This document shows positions 18,701 to 26,688 of a stretch of 64,000 bases of DNA, in pieces. The notes below the pieces were generated by a model that was not told the origin of the DNA, did no database searches, and was given only the letters and a program-made list of their open reading frames with translations. Within the stretch, counting starts at the first letter, position 1, and each line of letters begins with the position of its first letter. The stretch is from Lewinellaceae bacterium (GTDB lineage: Bacteria > Bacteroidota > Bacteroidia > Chitinophagales > Saprospiraceae). The translations under genes and the position numbers were made by a program. Location of the stretch: positions 186,001 through 250,000 of the forward strand of contig JADJOD010000007.1 in assembly GCA_016713985.1 (NCBI GenBank), read 5' to 3'.

Positions 18701-20356
18701 ATGCTGAAACGCCTCCATATCCGCAACTACGCGCTGATTGACGAACTTGAGATCGATTTTTCCGACCGCCTGACCATCATTACCGGCGAAACCGGGGCGG
18801 GCAAATCTATTCTGCTCGGCGCGCTCGGCCTTGTGATGGGCGAGCGCGCCGATTCCAAAGTATTTTACAACGACGCCGAAAAATGTGTCGTTGAGGCTTT
18901 TTTTGAGGTGGACAAATACGATTTGCGCGAGTTTTTTGAGGAAAACGAGCTGGACTACGACAACGAAGTGGTCATACGCAGGGAACTTTCCCCGACCGGC
19001 AAAAGCCGCGCTTTTGTAAACGACACACCCGCCAACAACTCGGTATTGCAGCGCCTCACCGAAGCGCTCGTCGACCTGCACCAGCAATTCGACGTGCTCG
19101 ACATCCACAACGTGAATTTTCAATTGCGGATGATCGATGCATTGGCGGATAATGCGCTCATTATCAAAGATTACCAAAACGGTTTTCGCCGCTACAGCGC
19201 CGATAAAAAACGCCTTGCCGAACTCGTCAGCCGCAGCGAAAACGGCGCCAAGGAAATGGAATTCCTGCGCTTCCAACTCGACGAACTCCTGCAGGCCGGA
19301 CTCCTGAACGGCGAGCAGGAACAACTGGAAGACGAACTCGCCCGACTCGCCAATGCCGAAGACATCAAACGCACGTACGGCGCTGCGTACAGCCATTTGG
19401 CCGAGTCCGAGCAAAACATCACCGGGCAGCTCCGCGAGATCGCCCGCAGCATGTCGGGCACCCGAAAATTTTCCGGGCAGTTATCCGCCCTGAGTGAACG
19501 GTTGGATGCATTGGTTGTTGATTTACAAGATATTGCAAAAGATTGCGAACGCATCAGCGAAAGCACGGAACACGACCCCGAGCGGATCGCCGAAGTGCAG
19601 GACCGCCTGAATGTGATGTATAAATTAGAGAAAAAACACGGCGTCGCTTCCGTCGCCGAATTGCTGGGCATACAGGAAAATCTCGAACAAAAAACCGGCG
19701 GATTCACCGACCTCGGCAGTGAGATCGCGCGACTGGAACAAACCATCGGCGAACAGGAAAAACAACTCCGCAACATTGCCGCCACCCTCAGCGAACGCCG
19801 GAAAGCGATACCCCCTGATTTTGAAGAACGGGTACACGGCATGCTGGCCCAATTGTCCATGCCCCACGCCCGCCTGCGTGTCGATATCCAGCCCACTTCC
19901 GGACTCACGCCTACCGGCGCCGACGACGTGCAGTTCCTTTTTGCCAGCAACGTCGGTTCGCGCTACCTGCCCATCAAGGACGTGGCTTCGGGCGGCGAAC
20001 TTTCCCGCCTCACCCTCTGCACCAAAAGCCTCGTGGCAGACGCCATTCCCCTGCCCACCCTTATTTTTGATGAAATTGACTCGGGCATCAGCGGTGATGT
20101 TTCGCTAAAAATGGGCCTGATTCTCAAAGAGTTAAGCGCCCGCCACCAGGTTGTAAGCATTACCCACACCCCGCAGATCGCCGCGCGCGCAGACGCGCAC
20201 TACTTCGTGTATAAAAAAGTGGCGGACAACCGAACGGTCACCAATATCCGCCTGCTGAACGCCGACGAACGTGTGCGCAGCATCGCGGTGATGCTCAGTG
20301 GGAATCCGCCGAGCGATGCGGCGGTGGCGACGGCAAGGGAGTTGGTGGGTGGGTGA
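18701..20356 (+). CDS. recN: DNA repair protein RecN
   Basis: A 551-residue SMC-like ATPase of normal length. The N-terminal ATPase half has MLKRLHIRNYALIDELEIDF and Walker A ITGETGAGKSILLGAL at about 30-38, then VDLHQQFDVLDIHN. The middle third is coiled coil (about 160-370, rich in Glu, Leu and Gln). The C-terminal half has the ABC signature DVASGGELSRLTLCTKSL, Walker B TLIFDEIDSGISGD and VSITHTPQIAARADAHY. RecN gathers broken DNA ends during recombinational repair. Frame intact. Confidence 0.95.
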   Translation: MLKRLHIRNYALIDELEIDFSDRLTIITGETGAGKSILLGALGLVMGERADSKVFYNDAEKCVVEAFFEVDKYDLREFFEENELDYDNEVVIRRELSPTGKSRAFVNDTPANNSVLQRLTEALVDLHQQFDVLDIHNVNFQLRMIDALADNALIIKDYQNGFRRYSADKKRLAELVSRSENGAKEMEFLRFQLDELLQAGLLNGEQEQLEDELARLANAEDIKRTYGAAYSHLAESEQNITGQLREIARSMSGTRKFSGQLSALSERLDALVVDLQDIAKDCERISESTEHDPERIAEVQDRLNVMYKLEKKHGVASVAELLGIQENLEQKTGGFTDLGSEIARLEQTIGEQEKQLRNIAATLSERRKAIPPDFEERVHGMLAQLSMPHARLRVDIQPTSGLTPTGADDVQFLFASNVGSRYLPIKDVASGGELSRLTLCTKSLVADAIPLPTLIFDEIDSGISGDVSLKMGLILKELSARHQVVSITHTPQIAARADAHYFVYKKVADNRTVTNIRLLNADERVRSIAVMLSGNPPSDAAVATARELVGG

Positions 20357-20475
20357 AAGCCTCGCATTCCACGACGACCTTCCCGGCAAATACATTCGCC
20401 GAATCACACCCCGGTACCCGGCACATACTCCAGACAATACAAGTCGTCTACCGGAACAAAAATTACACCTGCAAC

Positions 20476-20940
20476 ATGTTGTTCGATCTCGTTTGCTTCC
20501 TCACCCTGCTTTTTTACGCCCTCACGGTCAGCCAGCCGCTGTTCTACTGGATTGCATTCACGGCGACTTCGCGCAAGCTCAGCGCGCCGGCTTATATCGA
20601 AATGCGCAATCATATTGATAATCAGATGCAAAAGCGAGGGCCCGCGATGTATTACGGCACACTCGCCGCCTGTGTGGTACTCGTTGTACTGGCGTTTATG
20701 CAGGCCGGCGCCATCCCGCAGATCACATCCCTTATTGCCTTGCTGGCCCTGATTACCGACATCACCCTGATGATGAAAGGCAACGTCCCGATCAATGCCG
20801 TTATACAAAAATGGACGCCCGGCAGTTATCCCGCTGATTGGCAGGACTATCGCGACCGGTGGTTGAACATCTTCGGATACCGTCAGATCGCGCTTTGTAT
20901 CGGCTTTACAAGTCTGCTGGCGGGGGCAGTTTTCAGGTAA
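20476..20940 (+). CDS. DUF1772-like small integral membrane protein
   Basis: A 154-residue protein starting MLFDLVCFLTLLFYALTVSQ with four hydrophobic segments (about 3-30, 55-75, 82-105, 135-152). KGNVPINAVIQKW and WQDYRDRWLNIFGYRQ resemble the gNvplN...W...R.rW pattern of the DUF1772 (anthrone-oxygenase-like) membrane family. Function unknown. An upstream extension in another start was rejected since it has no membrane character. The gene converges on the MOSC gene with an inverted-repeat element between them. Confidence 0.62.
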   Translation: MLFDLVCFLTLLFYALTVSQPLFYWIAFTATSRKLSAPAYIEMRNHIDNQMQKRGPAMYYGTLAACVVLVVLAFMQAGAIPQITSLIALLALITDITLMMKGNVPINAVIQKWTPGSYPADWQDYRDRWLNIFGYRQIALCIGFTSLLAGAVFR

Positions 20941-20950
20941 AAAGGCGCTT

Positions 20951-21115
20951 AGAAACCGTCTGAAAACTCCCGCCGGGCTGGAAGGCGCATCTTTTGCCTG
21001 CATACGGCGGCTATTTTTTCGGCAATAGGACAAGACTATTCCCTTAAAAATGAGCCTTGTCTGCCGGACAAAACCTGCACCTTTCAGCCTCGCCGGGGGT
21101 TTTCAGACGGTTTCT
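20951..21115. mobile_element. Inverted-repeat (MITE-like) element, 165 bp
   Basis: Begins agaaaccgtctgaaaac at 20951 and ends with the exact complement of these 17 bases at 21099-21115; the similarity extends inward with mismatches for about 15 more bases. It fills the gap between two convergent genes and contains the first base of the minus-strand stop codon. It may also act as a two-way terminator. Confidence 0.65.
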
Positions 21116-21921
21116 TAGAAAACGATTCGATCCCCTACCCTGACCCACTGTTCACCTTCACCCAGCCAGATGAGGTTCTGGCCAAACAGGATGTTATTGC
21201 CCGTTTTTCGGAAAGTCGCCAGCGTTTTAAGCGGCTCGGCGGCCCGCTCGGCCGTGTCCTGATCCGTCGTAGGAATGGTACACCGGGCGCAGGGTTTTAC
21301 ACCGGCAAAAGACTGCGATCCGATAGTAAAACTTTTCCAGTGGTCTTCTTCAAAGGGCTCACCGCCGGTAAATACAAAATTGGGTCGGAAACGGTTCATC
21401 GGCAGTGGTTGCTCCAATCGTTTGTTCAGGTCGTCGAGTGAAGCCCGGCCGATGATCAGAAACGGATAACCATCGGCAAAACTCACGTAATGCCCTTTCG
21501 GGGCGTAGCGCCCGTCCGCCCGGCGGCGGGTTGTGTCCGGCATATAGACTAAGCGCAGATTTTGGCCCAAATTTCTTGAAAACCAATCATTTATATCATC
21601 CGTCAACACCCTCGCCGCGCAGCGGTCACTCCAAATCTGCACCCGAAGTTTCTCCAGTTCGCGGGCCGGCGGATGGAGCGGGATGTGTACTTTGTCTTCG
21701 GGATTATTCCGCCGGAACACGGTCAGAAACGGCGGTTCGATGGCCGTTCCAAGCAACGCCATTCAGGGTATTTCCCGCTGGCTGACAAAACGCCCGGTAT
21801 CGTCGGTCAGCATCCAGCGGCGGTCGTATTGCAGGCCGCGGCGTTCAATTTTTGCTTCGGAAAGCGCTATGCCGCCGAGCGACTTGACGGGATAGGTGTA
21901 AATTTCGGAGAGGGAGAGCAT
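21115..21921 (-). CDS. MOSC domain protein (in-frame TGA at 21763-21765)
   Basis: Start at ATG 21921 (MLSLSEIYTYPVKSLGG), the standard N-terminal beta-barrel opening of MOSC proteins. The frame is continuous to 21115 except for one TGA at 21763-21765, within VSQREIP-stop-MALLGTA; homologues have Arg or another residue there, so a C-to-T change or base error is likely. The C-terminal MOSC core shows MNRFRPNFVFTGGEPFEEDHW and FAGVKPCARCTIPTTDQDT with the conserved Cys. Relatives such as YcbX and mARC are molybdenum cofactor enzymes that reduce N-hydroxylated compounds. Total length 268 residues fits that group. Whether the gene is functional depends on the TGA being real. Confidence 0.78.
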
Positions 21922-22052
21922 GGGAGGGGCAGGGGGTGCAGGGCAGTGGCAGGGTGTGGAGTAGGTAGTAGGTAGTGGCAGTGGCGATCTGAAAGTCAAA
22001 CGTATAACAATTCGGCAACAGCACCCATTGAATTTAGGGAATGTTCATGAAA

Positions 22053-22194
22053 CTGTGCCAATTGCTTTGTTCTACTCCCAACCCCTGAAAGGGAGTATCA
22101 TTCGAAGAATGGGTATTTCTTTGGAGATCATACGATTATGCACTCAAGAAGATGTATGTTTCAGGGTCGGGGCGGAACAAAGCAATTGACACAG
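22053..22194. mobile_element. Inverted-repeat (MITE-like) element, 142 bp
   Basis: Starts ctgtgccaattgctttgttc at 22053 and ends in the near-exact complement at 22175-22194; imperfect pairing continues inward to about 34 bases per arm. It has no coding capacity. The rest of the 334-base gap between the MOSC and GNAT genes (21922-22255) holds only short inverted runs of ctcctgccactg / gcagtggcag type. Confidence 0.62.
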
Positions 22195-22255
22195 TCTTTG
22201 AATTTATTTTTAGTTTCGGCTCCTGCTCCTGCCACTGCTCCTGCCACTGCCACTC

Positions 22256-22720
22256 CTACAATTCCATCTCCATTCGAATATCGGCGCGGGCGTAAGGTGT
22301 CGGCACCAGGGGTACCTCCCGGAAACCCAGGCGCCCGTACAGGGTCAGGGCCGGAGTAAGGCGCCGGTTCGATTCGAGTACAATACGGCGCGCACCGATT
22401 TCCCGGGCCCGGGTGACGAGCGCTTCGCCGAGTTTTTTGCCGATCTGCCGGCCCTGAAAGTTTTCATCGACGGCCATTTTGGCGAGTTCAAATTCGCCGT
22501 CTCCGCTTGGTACCAAAGCGACGGTGCCCACGACCCGGCCGTTTAGTTTTGCAAAAAAAATATATCCTCCGGGTTCGATAATGTGGTGCTCGGGGTCGTC
22601 TAATTGTTCCAGGTCGTGGGATTCCACTTCAAAATATTTGGCGATCCAGGCGATGTTGAGCCGTTTGAAATCGGCGCGGTATTCGGGTGAAAAATCTACG
22701 ATGGAAAGGTCGTCATTCAT
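22256..22720 (-). CDS. GNAT family N-acetyltransferase
   Basis: A 154-residue single-domain GNAT protein. Motif A is ELAKMAVDENFQGRQIGKKL, with the acetyl-CoA pyrophosphate loop Q/RxxGxG/A as QGRQIGKK; VVGTVALVP precedes it and RRIVLESNRRLTPALTLYGRLGF follows as motif B. The N terminus, SIVDFSPEYRADFKRLNIAWIAKYF, is shared with many Bacteroidota GNATs of unknown substrate. Stands alone between two inverted-repeat or promoter regions. Confidence 0.85.
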   Translation of the reverse strand: MNDDLSIVDFSPEYRADFKRLNIAWIAKYFEVESHDLEQLDDPEHHIIEPGGYIFFAKLNGRVVGTVALVPSGDGEFELAKMAVDENFQGRQIGKKLGEALVTRAREIGARRIVLESNRRLTPALTLYGRLGFREVPLVPTPYARADIRMEMEL

Positions 22721-22825
22721 GGCGGGAGTGTTTTTGTTTTCTGCACAAACATCGCAAAAAGCGTAAAAAGTTTACTCAAGTGGTTAGTATTGAAAATTTC
22801 ATCAACTTTTCGTCCGGCACCTTTT

Positions 22826-22833
22826 TACATTTG
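22826..22833 (+). promoter_or_regulatory. Candidate -7 box TACATTTG before the fucosidase gene
   Basis: TACATTTG matches TAnnTTTG and lies 30 bases before the ATG at 22864; no convincing -33 box. Confidence 0.4.
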
Positions 22834-22863
22834 GCCAAACCAATTCACTCAATCTGAAAGCTT

Positions 22864-25035
22864 ATGCAACACCTTTCTACCCGATTGCTGCTCTTTTTTT
22901 TCCTGTCGGCACAATTCCTGCTCGCGCAAACCATCTATACCCCCGACTGGGCTTCACTCGACAAACGGCCTACGCCGGACTGGTGGCTCGACGCCAAATT
23001 CGGCATTTTTATCCACTGGGGCGTTTATTCCGTCCCGGCTTACACCACCCTCGGCAACTACGCCGAATGGTACCAGAACTCGCTGCAAACCAACGCGCAC
23101 GACGGAAAAGTTGGCGATTTTCACGCTAAAAACTACGGCAACCGCACTTATTACGACCTCGCCGACGATTTTCACGCCGAATTGTACAACCCCGACGATT
23201 GGGCCGGACTGTTTGAAAAAGCCGGCGCCCGGTACGTGGTGCTCACCTCCAAACACCACGACGGTTTTTGCCTCTGGCCCAACGAGCAGGCGTCTCACAC
23301 CTGGGGTTTCCCCTGGAGCGCCGACGTGCGCGGGCCCGGGCGCGACCTCGTGGGTGACCTGTTTACGGCGTTGCGCAAAACCAACGTCAAACCCGGCCTC
23401 TATTTTTCTTTGTACGAATGGTTCAACCCGCTGTGGAAATTCGACCGCGCCCGCTACGCAAAAGACCATGCAATGCCGCAGTTGTACGACCTCGTCAACC
23501 GCTACCAGCCCTGGGTGGTGTGGGCCGACGGCGATTGGGACGCAACACCCGAAACCTGGCAATCGCCGCAATTCCTCGCCTGGTTGTACAATGAAAGTCA
23601 GGTAAAAAGCCGGGTGGTGGTGAACGACCGCTGGGGCAGCGGCGTCCGGTTTAAACATGCCGGTATCTATACGCCTGAGTATCAGCCTGATCTGGATTTT
23701 GAAGACCATGCCTGGGAAGAAAGCCGGGGTATGGGTTTTTCGTATGGCTACAACCGCGCGGAAAATGCCTGGGACTATAATTCGGCCCAATCGCTGGTAC
23801 TGCACCTGGTCGACAAAGTATCCCGCGGCGGCAATTTCCTGCTCGATATCGGCCCGGATGCACACGGACAAATACCTCCCATCATGCAGGAGCGACTGCT
23901 CGAAATCGGCAAATGGCTGACGATCAACGGCGAAGCCATTTACGGCACCCGGCGCTGGCGGACACCCAGCCAATGGAGTGAAGGCAACCGCAATTTTAAG
24001 CCCGAATTAGTGGACGGCTGGAAAACCGGCGGCGATGTGCTGCTGAAACAAACCATCGACCCGGAACCCGGTTTCGCCGTCAAGGAGGTCTTTTTTACCT
24101 GGAACCCCAAAACAAAAACCGTTTATGCCGTTTTGCCGAAATACCCGGATGATAAAAAATTGATATTGAAAGATTTACAACTCCCTATTGGCACCGAAGT
24201 GAGTTTCCTCGCCACTAAGGAAAAGTTGCGCTGGGAATACCTCGCGGGAAAAACGACGGTTTTTTTGCCCGAATACAACCCCAACAAAATCAAGTCTCCT
24301 TATGCCTTCGTAGTAAAAATCGCCAATTTCGGCGCCTTCGCCGACAAACCGCACATCTCGGTCAGTTACGACCCCACTTCCATGAAGCCGACGGTAAAAA
24401 TCAGTTCCCGGCTGGCAGGCGCGACCCTCCGGTATACCACGGACGGCACCGAGCCCAAAGCGACTTCGCCAAGCTACGCACAACCTTTTTCTCCCGCAAA
24501 AGCCTGCACCGTGCGCGCCAGGGCGTATAAAACGGGGCTGCTGGAAAGTAATGAAAGCACTGCCGAAGTGAAAACGTACCGGATGTTGCCCAACCTCAAT
24601 TTTATGCAAGCGCCCGAACCCGGCCTCAATGTACAGTTGATGAGCACGGGGGAAAAGTACACTTCCGAGCATGTGCTCAACGGTTTTGTCGAAAAAAACG
24701 GCACCGCCACCTCCTTCGAACCCGACCCCTCGTGTATAACGGGCAAATGCGGCATGGTGTGGAGCGGTTTTTTAAACGTTGCCCAAACCGGCGGTTTTCA
24801 GTTCTGGACGGAATCGGACGACGGCAGCCAATTGTATATTGATAATGAATTGGTTGTGAACAACGACGGCGATCACGGCATGGAAGAAAAATCGGGTCGC
24901 GCCTTTCTCCAGAAAGGATGGCACAAGATAAAAGTGGTTTATTACAACAGCGGCGGAGCCGGCGGTTTCCGGGTGGCATATGCTCCCGTCGGCCAGGAAA
25001 AAAGGCCGGTTCCGGCGGCGAACATGGGGCATTAA
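22864..25035 (+). CDS. Secreted alpha-L-fucosidase (GH29) with chitobiase C-terminal and PA14 domains
   Basis: A 723-residue exported enzyme (signal about 1-21). The GH29 domain spans about 25-350: AKFGIFIHWGVYSVPAY, YVVLTSKHHDGFCLWPN, GLYFSLYEWFNPLW and the nucleophile Asp222 in VVWADGDWD. ISRGG-type segment VSRGGNFLLDIGPDAHG is also typical. A beta-sandwich follows (about 370-480), then a CHB_HEX_C-like domain (about 497-570, LRYTTDGTEPKATSPSY) and a PA14 domain (about 590-715, GFLNVAQTGGFQFWTESDDG) that should bind glycans. No T9SS tail is present, so it may stay periplasmic or be released by another route. It cleaves fucose from glycans; linkage preference is not readable. Confidence 0.92.
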   Translation: MQHLSTRLLLFFFLSAQFLLAQTIYTPDWASLDKRPTPDWWLDAKFGIFIHWGVYSVPAYTTLGNYAEWYQNSLQTNAHDGKVGDFHAKNYGNRTYYDLADDFHAELYNPDDWAGLFEKAGARYVVLTSKHHDGFCLWPNEQASHTWGFPWSADVRGPGRDLVGDLFTALRKTNVKPGLYFSLYEWFNPLWKFDRARYAKDHAMPQLYDLVNRYQPWVVWADGDWDATPETWQSPQFLAWLYNESQVKSRVVVNDRWGSGVRFKHAGIYTPEYQPDLDFEDHAWEESRGMGFSYGYNRAENAWDYNSAQSLVLHLVDKVSRGGNFLLDIGPDAHGQIPPIMQERLLEIGKWLTINGEAIYGTRRWRTPSQWSEGNRNFKPELVDGWKTGGDVLLKQTIDPEPGFAVKEVFFTWNPKTKTVYAVLPKYPDDKKLILKDLQLPIGTEVSFLATKEKLRWEYLAGKTTVFLPEYNPNKIKSPYAFVVKIANFGAFADKPHISVSYDPTSMKPTVKISSRLAGATLRYTTDGTEPKATSPSYAQPFSPAKACTVRARAYKTGLLESNESTAEVKTYRMLPNLNFMQAPEPGLNVQLMSTGEKYTSEHVLNGFVEKNGTATSFEPDPSCITGKCGMVWSGFLNVAQTGGFQFWTESDDGSQLYIDNELVVNNDGDHGMEEKSGRAFLQKGWHKIKVVYYNSGGAGGFRVAYAPVGQEKRPVPAANMGH

Positions 25036-25038
25036 TAA

Positions 25039-26466
25039 TTATACCTGTTGCAGTAACCACTCTTTTTCCGTCAACACCACCTCTGCTTCAATTTGTTGCC
25101 GGAGCAGTTCGCGGTCCTGCCGGTTGCCGGGGCTTAGCTTCATCAAGCGCCGGACAAACCGGATGATATTGAGGTAATTGGTTTTGTGGTAACCGATCAC
25201 GCGTTGCCGGCGGATAAAGGTTTGCATACTTTGCAGGTGTGCGTCTAAGGCGTCGAACTCATCCGTTTCGTAGTAAATTTTGGCTTGCAAGGTCTTGGCA
25301 ATCAGGTTATTAATAAGGTCTTTGTAGTCCGCCTGCTGGAGGTGCAGGAGCGAGGAACGATGGTTCTCCCTTTTATATTCGACCCGGGCGAGGTTGAGAT
25401 GGAATGACGCTTCGCGGTGTTTTTTCTCCAGAACGGGTTTGAATTCGTGGATAAACGTTTCGGCCCAATCGGTCTCCCCCACCTTCAGGGCGATGGCGAC
25501 GATGTTGTTGTAAGCGAAGTGGGATAGCAGGCCGTTTTCCAGCAGCAGGCCCGCTTTGAGGGCGGACTGGTACAGGTCGAGGGCTTCCCGGGGATAGGCG
25601 GGGTCCGACTGATTGATTTTCCGGATACAAAAATTGATCGCCAGCAGGTGCAGGTTGCGCAATTCATCGACCGGTAATTGGTCCTGTTGATCAAGCAATT
25701 GTATTTTAAACCGCAAAAAATAACCCGCACCGTCGGGGTTTGTCAGAAAGGTATAACAGTAGTAATAAAGCGCCACGGCCGGAATACGCTGAAGCGACTC
25801 GCTGCGGTGTACGTAATCGAGCACGGCATCGAGCAGTCCGAACCGGTATTCGGCATTATACACCGTCTGATGGCTGAGGGCCATACAGGCCTGCCGCAAT
25901 TTACGCGCGATATATGCGGTGTCGGTCTGGTCGGAAAGAGCCTGCAGGTTCAGCGCTTCCGTCCGGCGATCCGCGCTAAGGTGCTGATAGAGTTCGTATT
26001 CCATATCCGCCTGTGCGTCGAAATACTCGGCATGGCGGAATGACTGGCGGCTCCACTGCACCCTGGCGGAGCGCAGGCTTTGATGGAAATGTTTGTCCAA
26101 CCCACGTTTGCGGTAAGCCGCCGCCAGCCGGATATGGAAATCCTGTTCCGGTTCGAATTTCTCCTTATACACCAGAAAGTGTTCTATTTGCGACAGCAAT
26201 TCGCTCATCACGAGGCGTAAGCCGGGAAGTCCGGATTTATTTTCCGGGCCGAAAAGATGCCCGCAGGCGAGTTCGGTGGTGGGAATAACACCCGATTCGA
26301 GGCAGTTTAGCAGGTATTCGAACAATATCCGGGGTTGTTCGCGCCGGCAAAAGAAGGGTGATTGAAGCCATTGGCCGACAAATTTCCGCTCCAGGTGGGT
26401 CAATGCCGTGAAGGTTTGCCACAGCACTGCATTTTCTAAGTTATTTTTCGCGTTCTTCAACGGCAT
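25039..26466 (-). CDS. All-helical TPR-like protein of unknown function
   Basis: A 475-residue soluble protein without signal peptide or membrane segment. Hydrophobicity and spacing suggest helical hairpin repeats along the whole chain, e.g. AAYRKRGLDKHFHQSLRSARVQW and LLSHFAYNNIVAIALKVGETDWAETFIHEF. The N terminus, VLWQTFTALTHLERKFVGQWLQS, recalls a lineage-specific Saprospiraceae family of multi-copy hypothetical proteins. No catalytic motif found. Convergent with the fucosidase gene, only 3 bases between stops. Confidence 0.6.
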   Translation of the reverse strand: MPLKNAKNNLENAVLWQTFTALTHLERKFVGQWLQSPFFCRREQPRILFEYLLNCLESGVIPTTELACGHLFGPENKSGLPGLRLVMSELLSQIEHFLVYKEKFEPEQDFHIRLAAAYRKRGLDKHFHQSLRSARVQWSRQSFRHAEYFDAQADMEYELYQHLSADRRTEALNLQALSDQTDTAYIARKLRQACMALSHQTVYNAEYRFGLLDAVLDYVHRSESLQRIPAVALYYYCYTFLTNPDGAGYFLRFKIQLLDQQDQLPVDELRNLHLLAINFCIRKINQSDPAYPREALDLYQSALKAGLLLENGLLSHFAYNNIVAIALKVGETDWAETFIHEFKPVLEKKHREASFHLNLARVEYKRENHRSSLLHLQQADYKDLINNLIAKTLQAKIYYETDEFDALDAHLQSMQTFIRRQRVIGYHKTNYLNIIRFVRRLMKLSPGNRQDRELLRQQIEAEVVLTEKEWLLQQV

Positions 26467-26688
26467 ATTTTAGTTTTTTCCGATTTTAACTTTTGCAAAT
26501 ATCTGTAATACAGTTTTTTATAATAGTTTTAAATAAAATAAATTCTATTATTGACAAAATTTGTCTTTTTAATTTGACCCAACTATGTCAACTTTTGTAT
26601 CGTCAAAGGAGTATCAGTTACTGTAATCGTCACGGCCATGATCGCACACACAACAAGTCTGACATTTCATTCCCAAACGCAATATCCT

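Noticed and set aside
20951..20970. The ccgtctgaa core resembles the Neisseria DNA uptake sequence.
   Set aside because: Only one inverted pair is seen in 64 kb and all other features are of Bacteroidota, so it is a chance match within an inverted-repeat element.
21763..21765. Selenocysteine for the TGA in the MOSC gene.
   Set aside because: No Sec is known at this place of the family and no SECIS-like hairpin directly follows; a base change is simpler.
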